DNA from: CAWEHQ01 sp051001995
GTDB taxonomy: Bacteria; Actinomycetota; Thermoleophilia; Solirubrobacterales; Thermoleophilaceae
Reading direction: 5' to 3'
DNA: 10,740 bases
Assembly: GCA_051001995.1 (NCBI GenBank)
Contig: JBPCMT010000111.1
Coordinates: forward strand, 1 to 10,740
The stretch's first letter is position 1; each line of letters begins with the position of its first letter. Positions 1-6,577 of the stretch are shown here, piece after piece. The position numbers and the translations under genes are program-made. Below the pieces are notes generated by a model that did not search any database, was not told the DNA's origin, and was given only the letters and a program-made list of their open reading frames with translations.

Positions 1-265
1 CTCGCGCGGCGCTCGCGCGCGAGGCGTCGCGGCCGGCGGCGATCGTGTCCTCCAGGTGTCGCTCGGGAGAGTCGTCGGCGGCGAGGGCCGCCGCGACGCC
101 GCCCTGCGCCCAGTAGCTCGCCGACGCCGCCAGCGGCGACCGTGAGACGAGCGCCACCGAGGCGCCCTCGCGCGCGGCGGCGAGCGCGGAGTAGAGGCCC
201 GCCGCGCCCGCGCCCACCACGGCGACGTCGACGCGCAGGACGTCTGGGGAGGCCTTCGTCGCCAC
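1..265 (-). CDS. nadB: L-aspartate oxidase, N-terminal part (cut by window edge)
   Basis: Reading the minus strand from a GTG at 265-263 gives 88 codons with no stop before the window edge, so the C-terminal part is missing. An N-terminal dinucleotide-binding segment is visible: a hydrophobic strand, then the GxGxxG pattern at residues 18-23 (GAGAAG), as expected for FAD binding. It is followed by SYWAQGGVAAAL at residues 50-61 and DDSPERHLEDT at 64-74, which is the typical N-terminal signature of L-aspartate oxidase and separates it from succinate dehydrogenase flavoproteins. The family oxidises L-aspartate to iminoaspartate, the first step of de novo NAD synthesis, in the cytoplasm. nadA and nadC, the usual partners, would lie outside the window. 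The GTG start is the only good candidate because it sits just before the FAD-binding strand. A fumarate reductase-type flavoprotein is the less likely alternative. Confidence 0.85.
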   Translation of the reverse strand, partial: MATKASPDVLRVDVAVVGAGAAGLYSALAAAREGASVALVSRSPLAASASYWAQGGVAAALAADDSPERHLEDTIAAGRDASRASAAR

Positions 266-288
266 GGCTCCACGATTACGGTACCCGC
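266..288. promoter_or_regulatory. Divergent nadB / deacetylase promoter region
   Basis: Only 23 bp separate the two divergent start codons. On the plus strand TACGGT (277-282) fits a TANNNT -10 box and places +1 exactly on the A of the ATG at 289, consistent with a leaderless transcript; no Shine-Dalgarno is visible there. On the minus strand the overlapping TACCGT (283 to 278) is a comparable -10 box and would give a leader of about 6 nt for nadB. Any -35 contacts would lie inside the opposite gene. The boxes are seen directly; promoter activity and leaderless initiation are inferred. Confidence 0.4.
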
Positions 289-1305
289 ATGGGGGAGCCG
301 CTCTACGTCCGGCACGGCTCCTCGCTCGAGCACGACACCGGCCTCCACCCCGAGGGGCCGGGGCGGATCCCGGCGATCGAGCAGGAGCTGGCTCGACGCG
401 AATGGCTCGGCTACCGGCGGGTGGAGGCTCCCGCGGTCGACCTCGACGTCCTCGGGCGCGTCCACCCGCCCGTATACGTGGAGTCCGTGCGGGCGATGAG
501 CGAGCGCGGCGGGGGGGCCTTCGACCCGGACACGACAGCGAGCGCCGGCTCCTACGACGCCGCCCTCCACGCGGCGGGCGGCGCCTGCGCGCTGGTCGAC
601 GAGCTCCTCTCCGGCGCGGCGGCCACCGGGTTCTGCGGCCTGCGCCCTCCGGGGCACCACGCTGAGCCGACGACCGCGATGGGGTTCTGCCTGTTCAACA
701 ACGTCGCGGTCGCCGCCCGTCACGCGCTCGACTCGCGCGGGGTGGAGCGGGTGCTCGTCTTCGACTGGGACGTCCACCATGGCAACGGGACCAACGACGT
801 CTTCAGCTCGAGCCGTGAGGTGCTGTTCGCCAGCATCCATCAGTGGCCGCTGTACCCCGGCACGGGCCCGCTGGAGGACGTCGGCGAGGGCGTCGGCGAG
901 GGCCACACGATCAACCTCCCGGTGCCGCCGGGGTCGGGTCACGATTCGTGGCTGTCGCTGGTCGAGCACGTCGTGGTGCCGGCCGCCCGCGCGTTCGAGC
1001 CGGAGCTGGTGCTGGTCTCGGCCGGCTTCGACGCCCACCGCGCCGACCCGCTCGCCGACTGCCGCCTCGAGGTCGAGTCCTTCGCCGCGATGGCGCGCCA
1101 CGTGCGGCGTCTCGCCGATGAGGTGGGCGCGCCGGTCGGCGCCGTGCTCGAGGGCGGCTACGACCTCGACGCGCTGTCGGCCTCGGTGGCGGCGACGATG
1201 GAGGCGCTCGCGCACCGCGACGATCCGGAGCCGGTCGAGCCCGACGAGCTGACGCGCGCGGCGGCGCGCGTCGTCGGACGACACTGGGAGCTGCCGGTTT
1301 CATAG
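289..1305 (+). CDS. Histone deacetylase / acetylpolyamine amidohydrolase family zinc hydrolase
   Basis: A 338-residue protein with the full arginase/deacetylase-fold signature: RPPGHHA at 119-125 with the catalytic His pair 123-124, GFCLFNN at 132-138, DWDVHHGNGT at 159-168, SIHQWPLYPGTG at 182-193, SAGFDAH at 244-250 and LEGGYD at 287-292. Zinc ligands should be D161, H163 and D248, and Y291 is the transition-state tyrosine, so the enzyme looks catalytically intact. The family removes acetyl or other acyl groups from lysines, polyamines or small molecules in the cytoplasm. Length and motifs resemble bacterial class II HDAC-like amidohydrolases more than AcuC; the true substrate cannot be read from sequence. 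The reading frame is open back to 142, but that extension is Arg/Pro-rich and antisense to nadB, so ATG 289 is chosen. The next gene starts 44 nt downstream and could be co-transcribed. Confidence 0.9.
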   Translation: MGEPLYVRHGSSLEHDTGLHPEGPGRIPAIEQELARREWLGYRRVEAPAVDLDVLGRVHPPVYVESVRAMSERGGGAFDPDTTASAGSYDAALHAAGGACALVDELLSGAAATGFCGLRPPGHHAEPTTAMGFCLFNNVAVAARHALDSRGVERVLVFDWDVHHGNGTNDVFSSSREVLFASIHQWPLYPGTGPLEDVGEGVGEGHTINLPVPPGSGHDSWLSLVEHVVVPAARAFEPELVLVSAGFDAHRADPLADCRLEVESFAAMARHVRRLADEVGAPVGAVLEGGYDLDALSASVAATMEALAHRDDPEPVEPDELTRAAARVVGRHWELPVS

Positions 1306-1349
1306 CTCGTGACTCCGGGGAGCAGCCGCGACGCCGTGCGCCCGTTAGC

Positions 1350-2594
1350 GTGATCGACAGCTCTGCTCGTCAGCCGTTGATCGCCGACCTCCACGCCCAC
1401 CTCCCGATGCATGTTTCGCCCTCGGCTTCCTCCGGGTTTGGGCGAGTTCCCGGCCTTTTGCGGGACCGTTGGCGCAGCGTGGTCCTCTCGGCCTTGGGCG
1501 GGCTTGGCAACTTCGATCCCGACTCGAGGCGTCCTCGGGTTTCCGTGCCCCTTCTGCGCGAGGGAGACGTCGGACTTGCGTGCTCAGTTCTCTACTCGCC
1601 CTTCGACGAGATGATCTTCTCGCCGCGCTGGCACCTTCATGAGCTGCGTCGGCACGACCGCCCCTACCACTGGGCGCCACCCACCCATCGGGCGTTTCCG
1701 CGCCTCCTACGCCAGCTCGACTCGGTCGAACGCCATGTAGTCGACAGGTTTCCCGCTCAGGCTGTCTTCGTTCGGAGCCTCGACGCGCTCGATGCGGCCC
1801 TCACGTCGGGAAGGACGGCCCTCGTTCACTGCGTCGAGGGCGCTTTCCACCTCGGCGACGAGCCGGCGGCGATCGACGCCGCAGTCGTCGAGCTAGCCCG
1901 CCGCGGCGTCGCCTACATCACGGTTGGGCATCTCTACTTCAAGGGGATGGCGACCGTCGTCCCAAGCTGGGCGAGTTGGCTCCGGTTGACGCCCGAGCGC
2001 TGGGACGCCATCTGGCCCCAGCCAGACGTCGGGCTGAGCGAGCGCGCAGAGGCAGCGGTGCGGGCGATGGTCCGTGAACGCGTGCTCGTCGACGTCGCTC
2101 ACCTCAGCGCCCGAGCCTTCCGGGAGACGTTCTCGCTGCTCGACGAGCTTGACCCGGAGGGCCGAGTGCCGGTAATTGCCTCGCATGGCGCCGTTCGCTT
2201 CGGGAAGCTCGCCTACAACCTTGACGAGGCCGCCGTCGAAGCGATCGTCGCCCGAGATGGCGTCATCGGCGTGATCCTCTCGAGCCACCATCTCGCCGAC
2301 GGTCTGAGGGCGGGCGCGCCACGCACGCTCGAGGAGTCCGTCGATCTCCTCTGCCGCCACATCGACCGCATCGGCGAGATCGCGGGATCGCACCGGCACG
2401 TCGCGATCGGCACGGACCTCGGGGGTTTCATCGAGCCGGTGAGCGGAATCGAGACCTCGGCCCGACTTGGGGCTCTCGAGCGCGAAGTGGACCGCCGTTA
2501 CGGCGAGGAGGATGGCCAGCTCATCAGCTCTGGGAACGGATTCCGGCTGTTGCGTTCGGCGTTGCAGCTCAGGGAATCCTCCGGCATCGCCTAA
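1350..2594 (+). CDS. Peptidase M19 (membrane dipeptidase)-like metallohydrolase
   Basis: A 414-residue amidohydrolase-fold protein starting at GTG 1350. M19 landmarks appear in the right order: a metal-binding strand DLHAH at 13-17, HCVEGAFHLG at 160-169 (E163 matching the bridging glutamate), GVAYITVGH at 186-194, VDVAHLS at 247-253, PVIASHGAVR at 274-283 and AIGTDLGGF at 352-360 (D356). The family cleaves dipeptides, often with a D-residue or dehydro-residue at the C-terminal side, using two zinc ions. Unusually, the first motif is HxH (H15, H17), whereas classical renal dipeptidases carry HxD. There is no signal peptide or lipobox, so it is probably cytoplasmic. GC is visibly lower than in neighbouring genes (about 55-65% in several sampled 60-nt rows, against about 73% in tldD). 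The exact substrate is unknown. Family assignment is fairly sure; dipeptidase activity is inferred. Confidence 0.78.
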   Translation: MIDSSARQPLIADLHAHLPMHVSPSASSGFGRVPGLLRDRWRSVVLSALGGLGNFDPDSRRPRVSVPLLREGDVGLACSVLYSPFDEMIFSPRWHLHELRRHDRPYHWAPPTHRAFPRLLRQLDSVERHVVDRFPAQAVFVRSLDALDAALTSGRTALVHCVEGAFHLGDEPAAIDAAVVELARRGVAYITVGHLYFKGMATVVPSWASWLRLTPERWDAIWPQPDVGLSERAEAAVRAMVRERVLVDVAHLSARAFRETFSLLDELDPEGRVPVIASHGAVRFGKLAYNLDEAAVEAIVARDGVIGVILSSHHLADGLRAGAPRTLEESVDLLCRHIDRIGEIAGSHRHVAIGTDLGGFIEPVSGIETSARLGALEREVDRRYGEEDGQLISSGNGFRLLRSALQLRESSGIA

Positions 2595-2731
2595 CGAATC
2601 CAGGAGGCCGCTCGAGACCGCGCTGCGAGCCGGGGCACGCCGTTGTCACGAACTCTGAGCCGTTCCGTGTTAGTCACGTCTGGAGGCGTAGCGCACCACT
2701 CCGGACGATCCACTTCACCGGCAATCGACTC

Positions 2732-2738
2732 GGGGAGG
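2732..2738 (+). promoter_or_regulatory. Shine-Dalgarno fixing the prepilin start
   Basis: GGGGAGG lies 6 nt before the ATG at 2745. It decides between this ATG and the upstream in-frame GTG-type start at 2643. The upstream stretch would add 34 residues unlike a pilin leader and has no comparable ribosome binding site. Confidence 0.7.
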
Positions 2739-2744
2739 TTGGAG

Positions 2745-2996
2745 ATGGAACGGCTCATGGGACAGGTGCACGGGGCGGTCGGCTACGCCCACGGGACGCT
2801 CGGATGGTGGACGGCGAGGCTGCGGTCGCAGGCCGGCCAGGGGACGGTCGAGTACGTAGCTTTGATCCTGCTCGTCGCGCTCGTCATGGCGGGGGTCATC
2901 GCGGCGATGAAGGGCTTCAAGACCGACGACGGCCAGGCGCTCGGCGACGCGATCATCGCCAAGATCCGTGAGGCGGTGGAATCGGTCGAGTTCTAA
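2745..2996 (+). CDS. Flp-type (class III) prepilin-like protein
   Basis: An 83-residue protein. Residues 31-37 read GQGTVEY, matching the G|xxxxEY cleavage motif of Flp/TadA-system prepilins, with E36 at mature position +5. One hydrophobic helix follows immediately (about 38-54), then a short charged tail (55-83). Cleavage after G31 by a TadV-like prepilin peptidase would leave a 52-residue mature subunit. Family members are assembled into thin Flp/Tad pili, or in some cases act as small secreted pseudopilins. The 31-residue leader contains WW (21-22) and two Arg (25, 27), giving the positive charge expected before cleavage. No tad genes (ATPase, TadB/C, peptidase) occur in the window, so it is an orphan here. 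The gap of 150 nt upstream and its own strong ribosome binding site suggest an independent transcript. Family call is good; the role is inferred. Confidence 0.75.
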   Translation: MERLMGQVHGAVGYAHGTLGWWTARLRSQAGQGTVEYVALILLVALVMAGVIAAMKGFKTDDGQALGDAIIAKIREAVESVEF

Positions 2997-3002
2997 GCGT
3001 CA

Positions 3003-3029
3003 GCCGCCTGCACCGGGGTAACCGGCGGC
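3003..3029 (+). terminator. Possible hairpin after the prepilin gene
   Basis: GCCGCC (3003-3008) is complementary to GGCGGC (3024-3029), with an inner CCGG/CCGG pair (3013-3016 and 3022-3025) as an alternative. It lies 7 nt after the prepilin stop. No T-run follows, so intrinsic termination is only a suggestion. Confidence 0.22.
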
Positions 3030-3096
3030 GCCGATGGCGCAGCTCAAAACGGGGGCTCGAAGCCTGAACGCGCGACCGCGGAAGGTGTGTGTGGGT

Positions 3097-3149
3097 CGGC
3101 GGGCCGGGCTCGCGAGGCGAAGCGTCGCGGGCCCGGCGTCCGCCCGCCG
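3097..3149. repeat. GC-rich two-tier inverted repeat upstream of murI
   Basis: Left arm 3103-3117 pairs with right arm 3123-3137 around a 5-nt loop (CGAAG): 13 Watson-Crick pairs, one G-T wobble (3110/3130) and one G-G mismatch (3116/3124). An outer stem, 3097-3102 with 3144-3149, extends it by 6 pairs across a one-sided bulge. It ends 19 nt before the murI start codon. It could be a terminator or attenuator ahead of the murI operon, but no T-tract follows and GC-rich DNA produces such stems by chance more easily. Confidence 0.4.
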
Positions 3150-3167
3150 GCCTGCGAACATGGCCGC

Positions 3168-4076
3168 GTGAGCGGACCTCTGGCAGCCGCGAGCCCACCC
3201 GAGCGCGAGCTTCCGATCGCGGTGTTCGACTCCGGCGTGGGCGGCCTGACCGTGCTGCACGAGTGCCTGGTCTCGCTCCCGCACGAGGACTTCGTCTACT
3301 TCGGCGATACGGCCCGCTTCCCCTACGGCGATCGCTCGCCCGCGGAGCTGCGCGCCTTCGCGCTCGAGCTCGGCGGCCGGCTCGCCGACGAGGGCGCGAA
3401 GCTGCTCGTCGTGGCCTGCAACTCGGCGACGGCGGCGGCGCTGCCGCTGCTGCGCGAGCGGCTAAGGGGGCGCCTCCCAGTCCTCGGCGTGGTGTCCCCC
3501 GAGTCCCGGCTCGCGGCCCGCGCCACGCGCAGCGGCCGCGTCGGCCTGCTGGCAACGGCCGCCACGGTCGCGAGCGGTGCCTACGCTCGAGCGCTGGCTG
3601 AGGTCGCGCCCGACGCCACCCTCGAGCCCGTAGCCTGCCCGGAGCTGGCGCCGCTGATCCAGGCGGGCGGCGAGGTGGACGAGCGCGTGGTCGCGTCGGT
3701 CGACCGCTACTGCGAGCCGCTGCGCCGCGCGGACGTCGACACGGTGATCCTCGGCTGCACCCATTATCCGCTGGTCAGGCCGCTGATCCAGCGCGCGCTC
3801 GGCCGCGGCGTCTCGATCACGACGTCGGGGGAGGCGATCGCGGCCGAGATCGAGGCCGAGCTGCGCACCGACGGCCTCGCCCAGAGCCCCGACCGGCGCG
3901 GGCACTACCGCTTCGCGTGCTCGGGGGATCCCGAGGAGTTCCGCCGCGTGGGCACGCGCTTCCTGCAGCTTCCGCTTGGAGAAGTGCGCCACGTCGAGGT
4001 CGGCGAGGCTCGCCGGGCGCCGCCGGCCGCCGCGCCCACACGGCGAGCCGCCGAGGGCGCCCACCCCACGGCATGA
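3168..4076 (+). CDS. murI: Glutamate racemase
   Basis: A 302-residue cytoplasmic enzyme that interconverts L- and D-glutamate, supplying D-Glu for peptidoglycan. The hallmark motifs are present: IAVFDSGVGGLTVL at 17-30, VYFGDTARFPYG at 43-54, VACNSATAAALP at 82-93 with catalytic C84, and LGCTHYPLV at 195-203 with the second catalytic C197. Cofactor-independent two-cysteine chemistry is therefore intact. The reading frame is open upstream to 3087, but that stretch runs through a strong inverted repeat. The GTG at 3168 puts the first catalytic motif about 20 residues from the start, as usual in the family; no clear Shine-Dalgarno is seen. The last 20 or so residues are an Ala/Pro/Arg-rich tail beyond the usual end of the fold. 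Its stop overlaps the rph start as ATGA at 4073-4076, so the two are translationally coupled. Confidence 0.95.
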   Translation: MSGPLAAASPPERELPIAVFDSGVGGLTVLHECLVSLPHEDFVYFGDTARFPYGDRSPAELRAFALELGGRLADEGAKLLVVACNSATAAALPLLRERLRGRLPVLGVVSPESRLAARATRSGRVGLLATAATVASGAYARALAEVAPDATLEPVACPELAPLIQAGGEVDERVVASVDRYCEPLRRADVDTVILGCTHYPLVRPLIQRALGRGVSITTSGEAIAAEIEAELRTDGLAQSPDRRGHYRFACSGDPEEFRRVGTRFLQLPLGEVRHVEVGEARRAPPAAAPTRRAAEGAHPTA

Positions 4077-4831
4077 CCGACGCCCCACCCCGCCACGACG
4101 GTCGCGCGCCGGGCGATCTGCGCCCGGTCACGATCGCCCCCGGGTTCATGCGCTCGGCGACCGGCTCGGCCCTGATCGAATGCGGGGGCACGCGCGTGAT
4201 CTGCACCGCGTCGATTGCGGACGGCGTCCCGCGCTGGATGACCGGCAAGGGGCGCGGCTGGCTGACAGCCGAGTACGGGATGCTGCCCGCGTCCACGGGC
4301 GAGCGCAAGCAGCGCGACGTCTCGCGCGGGCGGCCGGACGGGAGGACCGTGGAGATCCAGCGGCTGATCGGCCGCTCGCTGCGGGGCGTCGTCGACTTCG
4401 AGGGCCTCGGCGAGCGAACCGTATGGGTCGACTGCGACGTACTGGAGGCCGACGGCGGCACGCGCTGCGCCGCCATCACCGGCGCGTTCACCGCGCTCCA
4501 GGTCGCGCTCGCGCGGTTGGTCGCGGAGGGAAGGCTCGAGCGCCTTTCTCTCACGCAGTCGATCGCCGCGGTCTCGTGCGGGATCGTCGAGGGACGGGCG
4601 CTGCTCGATCTCGACTACCCCGAGGACTCGAGCGCGGAGGTGGACATGAACGTGGTGATGACCGGCGACGGCGGCCTCGTCGAGGTCCAGGCCACCGCCG
4701 AGCGGACGCCGCTGTCGCGCGCGTCACTCGACGAGCTCCTGGCGCTGGCCGCTTCGGGCATCGAGCGGCTGCGCTCGGCGCAGGTCGAGGCCGCGGGCGG
4801 CCTGCCGGCTCCGGGCGCCTCCGGCGGATGA
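4073..4831 (+). CDS. rph: Ribonuclease PH
   Basis: A 252-residue phosphate-dependent 3'-to-5' exoribonuclease that trims tRNA 3' ends; family members form a hexameric ring. Family motifs visible: RPVTIAPGFM at 17-26, GSALIECGGTRVICTAS at 31-47, GWLTAEYGMLPAST at 62-75, RTVEIQRLIGRSLR at 91-104 with conserved arginines for RNA and phosphate, VDCDVLEADGGTRCAAITGAF at 119-139, and an acidic cluster LDLDYPEDSSAEVDMNVV at 178-195 that holds the catalytic aspartates. Length is normal for the family. The ATG overlaps the murI stop (ATGA), and its own stop overlaps the rdgB start (ATGA at 4828-4831). The rph-rdgB pairing is common across bacteria, which supports both calls. Confidence 0.96.
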   Translation: MTDAPPRHDGRAPGDLRPVTIAPGFMRSATGSALIECGGTRVICTASIADGVPRWMTGKGRGWLTAEYGMLPASTGERKQRDVSRGRPDGRTVEIQRLIGRSLRGVVDFEGLGERTVWVDCDVLEADGGTRCAAITGAFTALQVALARLVAEGRLERLSLTQSIAAVSCGIVEGRALLDLDYPEDSSAEVDMNVVMTGDGGLVEVQATAERTPLSRASLDELLALAASGIERLRSAQVEAAGGLPAPGASGG

Positions 4832-5421
4832 GGCTCGTACTCGCGTCGCGCAACCACCACAAGCTCGAGGAGCTCCGCTCCCTCCTCGACTCGCACGAGG
4901 TCGTCGCGCTGCCGGAGGGGATCGAGCTGCCGCCGGAGACCGGCGACTCGTTCGCCGCAAACGCCGTTCCCAAGGCGCGCGCGGCCGCCACGGCCACCGG
5001 TCTCGCGGCGATCGCCGACGACTCGGGCATCGAGGCCGCCTCGCTGGGCGGGGCGCCGGGCGTCCGATCGGCGCGGTTCGCCGGGGAGGGGGCGAGCGAC
5101 GAGGCCAACCTCGACAAGCTGCTGCGTGAGGTCGCGACACGCGCCGACCGTCGCGTCGCCTACGTCTGCGCGCTGGCCTACGCCGGCGAGGCAGGTGAGG
5201 AGCGGGTCTTCGAGGCCCGCTGCGAGGGCGAGCTCGCGCAGGCGCCGCGCGGCTCCGGCGGCTTCGGCTATGACCCGGCCTTCCTGCCGGCGGACGCGCC
5301 CGACGGCCGCACGATGGCCGAGCTTCGTGCGGACGAGAAGGCGGCGATCAGTCACCGCGGGCGCGCGGCGCGTGCGCTGCTCGCCTGGCTTGACGGCGAG
5401 GCGGACGGGTGCGGGCGGTGA
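4828..5421 (+). CDS. rdgB: XTP/dITP diphosphatase (non-canonical purine NTP pyrophosphatase)
   Basis: A 197-residue house-cleaning enzyme of the Ham1/RdgB family that hydrolyses dITP, XTP and ITP to monophosphates, keeping deaminated purines out of DNA and RNA. Motifs: SRNHHKLEEL at 7-16 (substrate loop, in place of the common SNNxxK), NAVPKARAAA at 45-54, ADDSGIEAASLGGAPGVRSARFAG at 63-86 with the metal-binding and general-base acidic pair D64/D65, GFGYDPAFLP at 145-154 for the base pocket, and SHRGRA at 175-180 near the C-terminus. All core residues look intact and the length is typical. It is coupled to rph by ATGA and to the downstream transporter by GTGA (5418-5421). Confidence 0.95.
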   Translation: MRLVLASRNHHKLEELRSLLDSHEVVALPEGIELPPETGDSFAANAVPKARAAATATGLAAIADDSGIEAASLGGAPGVRSARFAGEGASDEANLDKLLREVATRADRRVAYVCALAYAGEAGEERVFEARCEGELAQAPRGSGGFGYDPAFLPADAPDGRTMAELRADEKAAISHRGRAARALLAWLDGEADGCGR

Positions 5422-6368
5422 GGCGGGCTCGAACGGTCGGGCGCGGCGCCGTGGCCAACACGGCGACGCCTGCGAGCATCCTGGGCGCCGCACAGGGGCC
5501 GCGCAAGACGCGAGTGGCGGCGGTCTCGATCGTCTCGAACTCGGTACTGATCGGGCTCAAGGTCGTCGCGGGCGTCATCACCGGGTCGATCGCGATCCTC
5601 ACCGAGGCGGTGCACTCGAGCATCGATCTCGTGGCATCGGTGATCGCGTACTTCTCGGTGCGCAAGGCCGACGAGCCGGCCGACGAGGACCACATGTACG
5701 GGCACGCGAAGGTCGAGAACATGGCCGCGGCGATCGAGGGGATGCTGATCCTGGTCGGCGCGGGGGTGATCGTCTATGAGTCGGTTCGGCGGCTCGCGGT
5801 CGGCGCCGAGATCGACGCGATCTTCCTCGGCATCGCGGTGATCGGGCTGTCCGCGGTGACCAACGGGTTCGTCTCGACCTACCTCTACCGCCAGGCGCGG
5901 CGGACGGACTCCCCGGCGCTCGAGGGCGACGCCGCCCACCTGCGGACGGACGCCCTGACCTCGGTCGGCGTGCTCGTCGGGCTGCTGCTCGTCGAGGTCA
6001 CCGGCGTCGTGGAGCTCGACTCCCTCACGGCGCTGGTCGTGGCGGTGGCGATCATCTTCGCCGGCGTGCGGATCCTGGAGCGCTCGTCGCGCGTGCTGGT
6101 CGACGAGACGCTTCCGGCGGCCGAGTTGGAGGCGATCCGCGCGGCGATCGAGGGTCACGACGCCGGCGAGCTGATCGGCTTTCACAAGCTGCGCGCCCGC
6201 CGCGCCGGCAGCCGCCGCTACATCGACCTCCACGTTCAGTTCCGGCCGGGCACGACGCTCGAGCGCGCGCACGAGGTGAGCCACGAGCTGCAGGCGGAGA
6301 TCTCCACGCGCGTGCGGGGTGCGGACGTGTTGATCCACCTCGAGCCGGGTGGGAACGCGATCGGCTAG
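5418..6368 (+). CDS. Cation diffusion facilitator (FieF/CzcD-type) metal exporter
   Basis: A 316-residue inner-membrane divalent-cation/proton antiporter of the CDF family. Hydrophobic helices lie near residues 33-54, 58-80, 105-122, 133-158, 176-194 and 201-219. Metal-binding HxxxD pairs occur in the second helix (H66, D70) and fifth helix (H174, D178), the HD-HD set usually linked to zinc or cadmium. HMYGHAKVE at 92-100 is the family loop motif. The C-terminal cytoplasmic dimerisation domain (about 222-310) includes YIDLHVQF at 268-275 and HEVSHELQAEI at 285-295. Start chosen: GTG 5418, which overlaps the rdgB stop as GTGA, the same spacing as other junctions here; GTG 5409 and GTG 5451 are also in frame. 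The stop TAG (6366-6368) overlaps the stop of the opposite-strand gene. Zinc preference is inferred. Confidence 0.9.
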   Translation: MRRARTVGRGAVANTATPASILGAAQGPRKTRVAAVSIVSNSVLIGLKVVAGVITGSIAILTEAVHSSIDLVASVIAYFSVRKADEPADEDHMYGHAKVENMAAAIEGMLILVGAGVIVYESVRRLAVGAEIDAIFLGIAVIGLSAVTNGFVSTYLYRQARRTDSPALEGDAAHLRTDALTSVGVLVGLLLVEVTGVVELDSLTALVVAVAIIFAGVRILERSSRVLVDETLPAAELEAIRAAIEGHDAGELIGFHKLRARRAGSRRYIDLHVQFRPGTTLERAHEVSHELQAEISTRVRGADVLIHLEPGGNAIG

Positions 6369-6559
6369 TGACGCCGCGCGGCGTCGCGCTCCGTGGGCGG
6401 TCCGCTCGAGCGCGGCCACTGGAGCAGGTTCACGGCGGCGGCGGCGCCGACCGCGAGCAACACGCCGAAGTAGCCGAGATAACCGTTCACGAGCAGCAGC
6501 ACGGCCGCCACGAGGCACGTTGCCACCGTGAGCAGCCACGACACGCGCGAAAGAGGCAT
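6365..6559 (-). CDS. Small two-helix membrane protein, unknown function
   Basis: A 64-residue minus-strand protein starting at the ATG 6559-6557. It has two hydrophobic stretches, about residues 7-25 and 28-46, separated by a short NGYLGY turn (25-30), and a polar, charged tail (49-64). This hairpin topology would place both ends on the same side of the membrane. The composition is coding-like: helices of Leu, Val and Ala in only this frame. The protein is otherwise unrecognisable. It converges with the metal transporter, sharing the palindrome CTAG (6365-6368) so that each gene's TAG stop overlaps the other's. On its other side it diverges from the next operon with only 9 nt between it and the nearest candidate start codon. 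A role alongside the transporter is possible, but nothing shows it. Confidence 0.65.
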   Translation of the reverse strand: MPLSRVSWLLTVATCLVAAVLLLVNGYLGYFGVLLAVGAAAAVNLLQWPRSSGPPTERDAARRH

Positions 6560-6564
6560 CTGGC

Positions 6565-6570
6565 TATTGT
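6565..6570 (+). promoter_or_regulatory. -10 box for the tldDE operon (leaderless)
   Basis: TATTGT fits TANNNT. With its last T at -7, transcription would start at A6577 or G6578, on or next to the GTG at 6578, implying a leaderless transcript. There is no clear -35. It overlaps the alternative GTG 6569, which would then be upstream of the transcript. Inferred from spacing only. Confidence 0.4.
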
Positions 6571-6577
6571 GACGCGA

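Noticed and set aside
142..288. N-terminal extension of the deacetylase gene upstream of ATG 289
   Set aside because: The extension is Arg/Pro-rich, antisense to nadB, and the deacetylase family begins near the chosen ATG.
2643..2676. TTGTCA and TAGTCA as a promoter for the prepilin gene
   Set aside because: The spacing is about 22 nt and the -10 match is poor.
3087..3167. Longer murI start at 3087
   Set aside because: The added residues lie across a strong inverted repeat and do not resemble any MurI N-terminus; GTG 3168 fits the family.
3976..4827. Long open frame continuous with rdgB
   Set aside because: It is the +1-shifted shadow of murI and rph, full of Arg and Ala; rdgB begins at ATG 4828.
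5352..6539. 395-residue antisense open frame opposite the transporter
   Set aside because: Low-complexity Arg/Asp/His composition and no motif; the opposite strand encodes a clear CDF protein.
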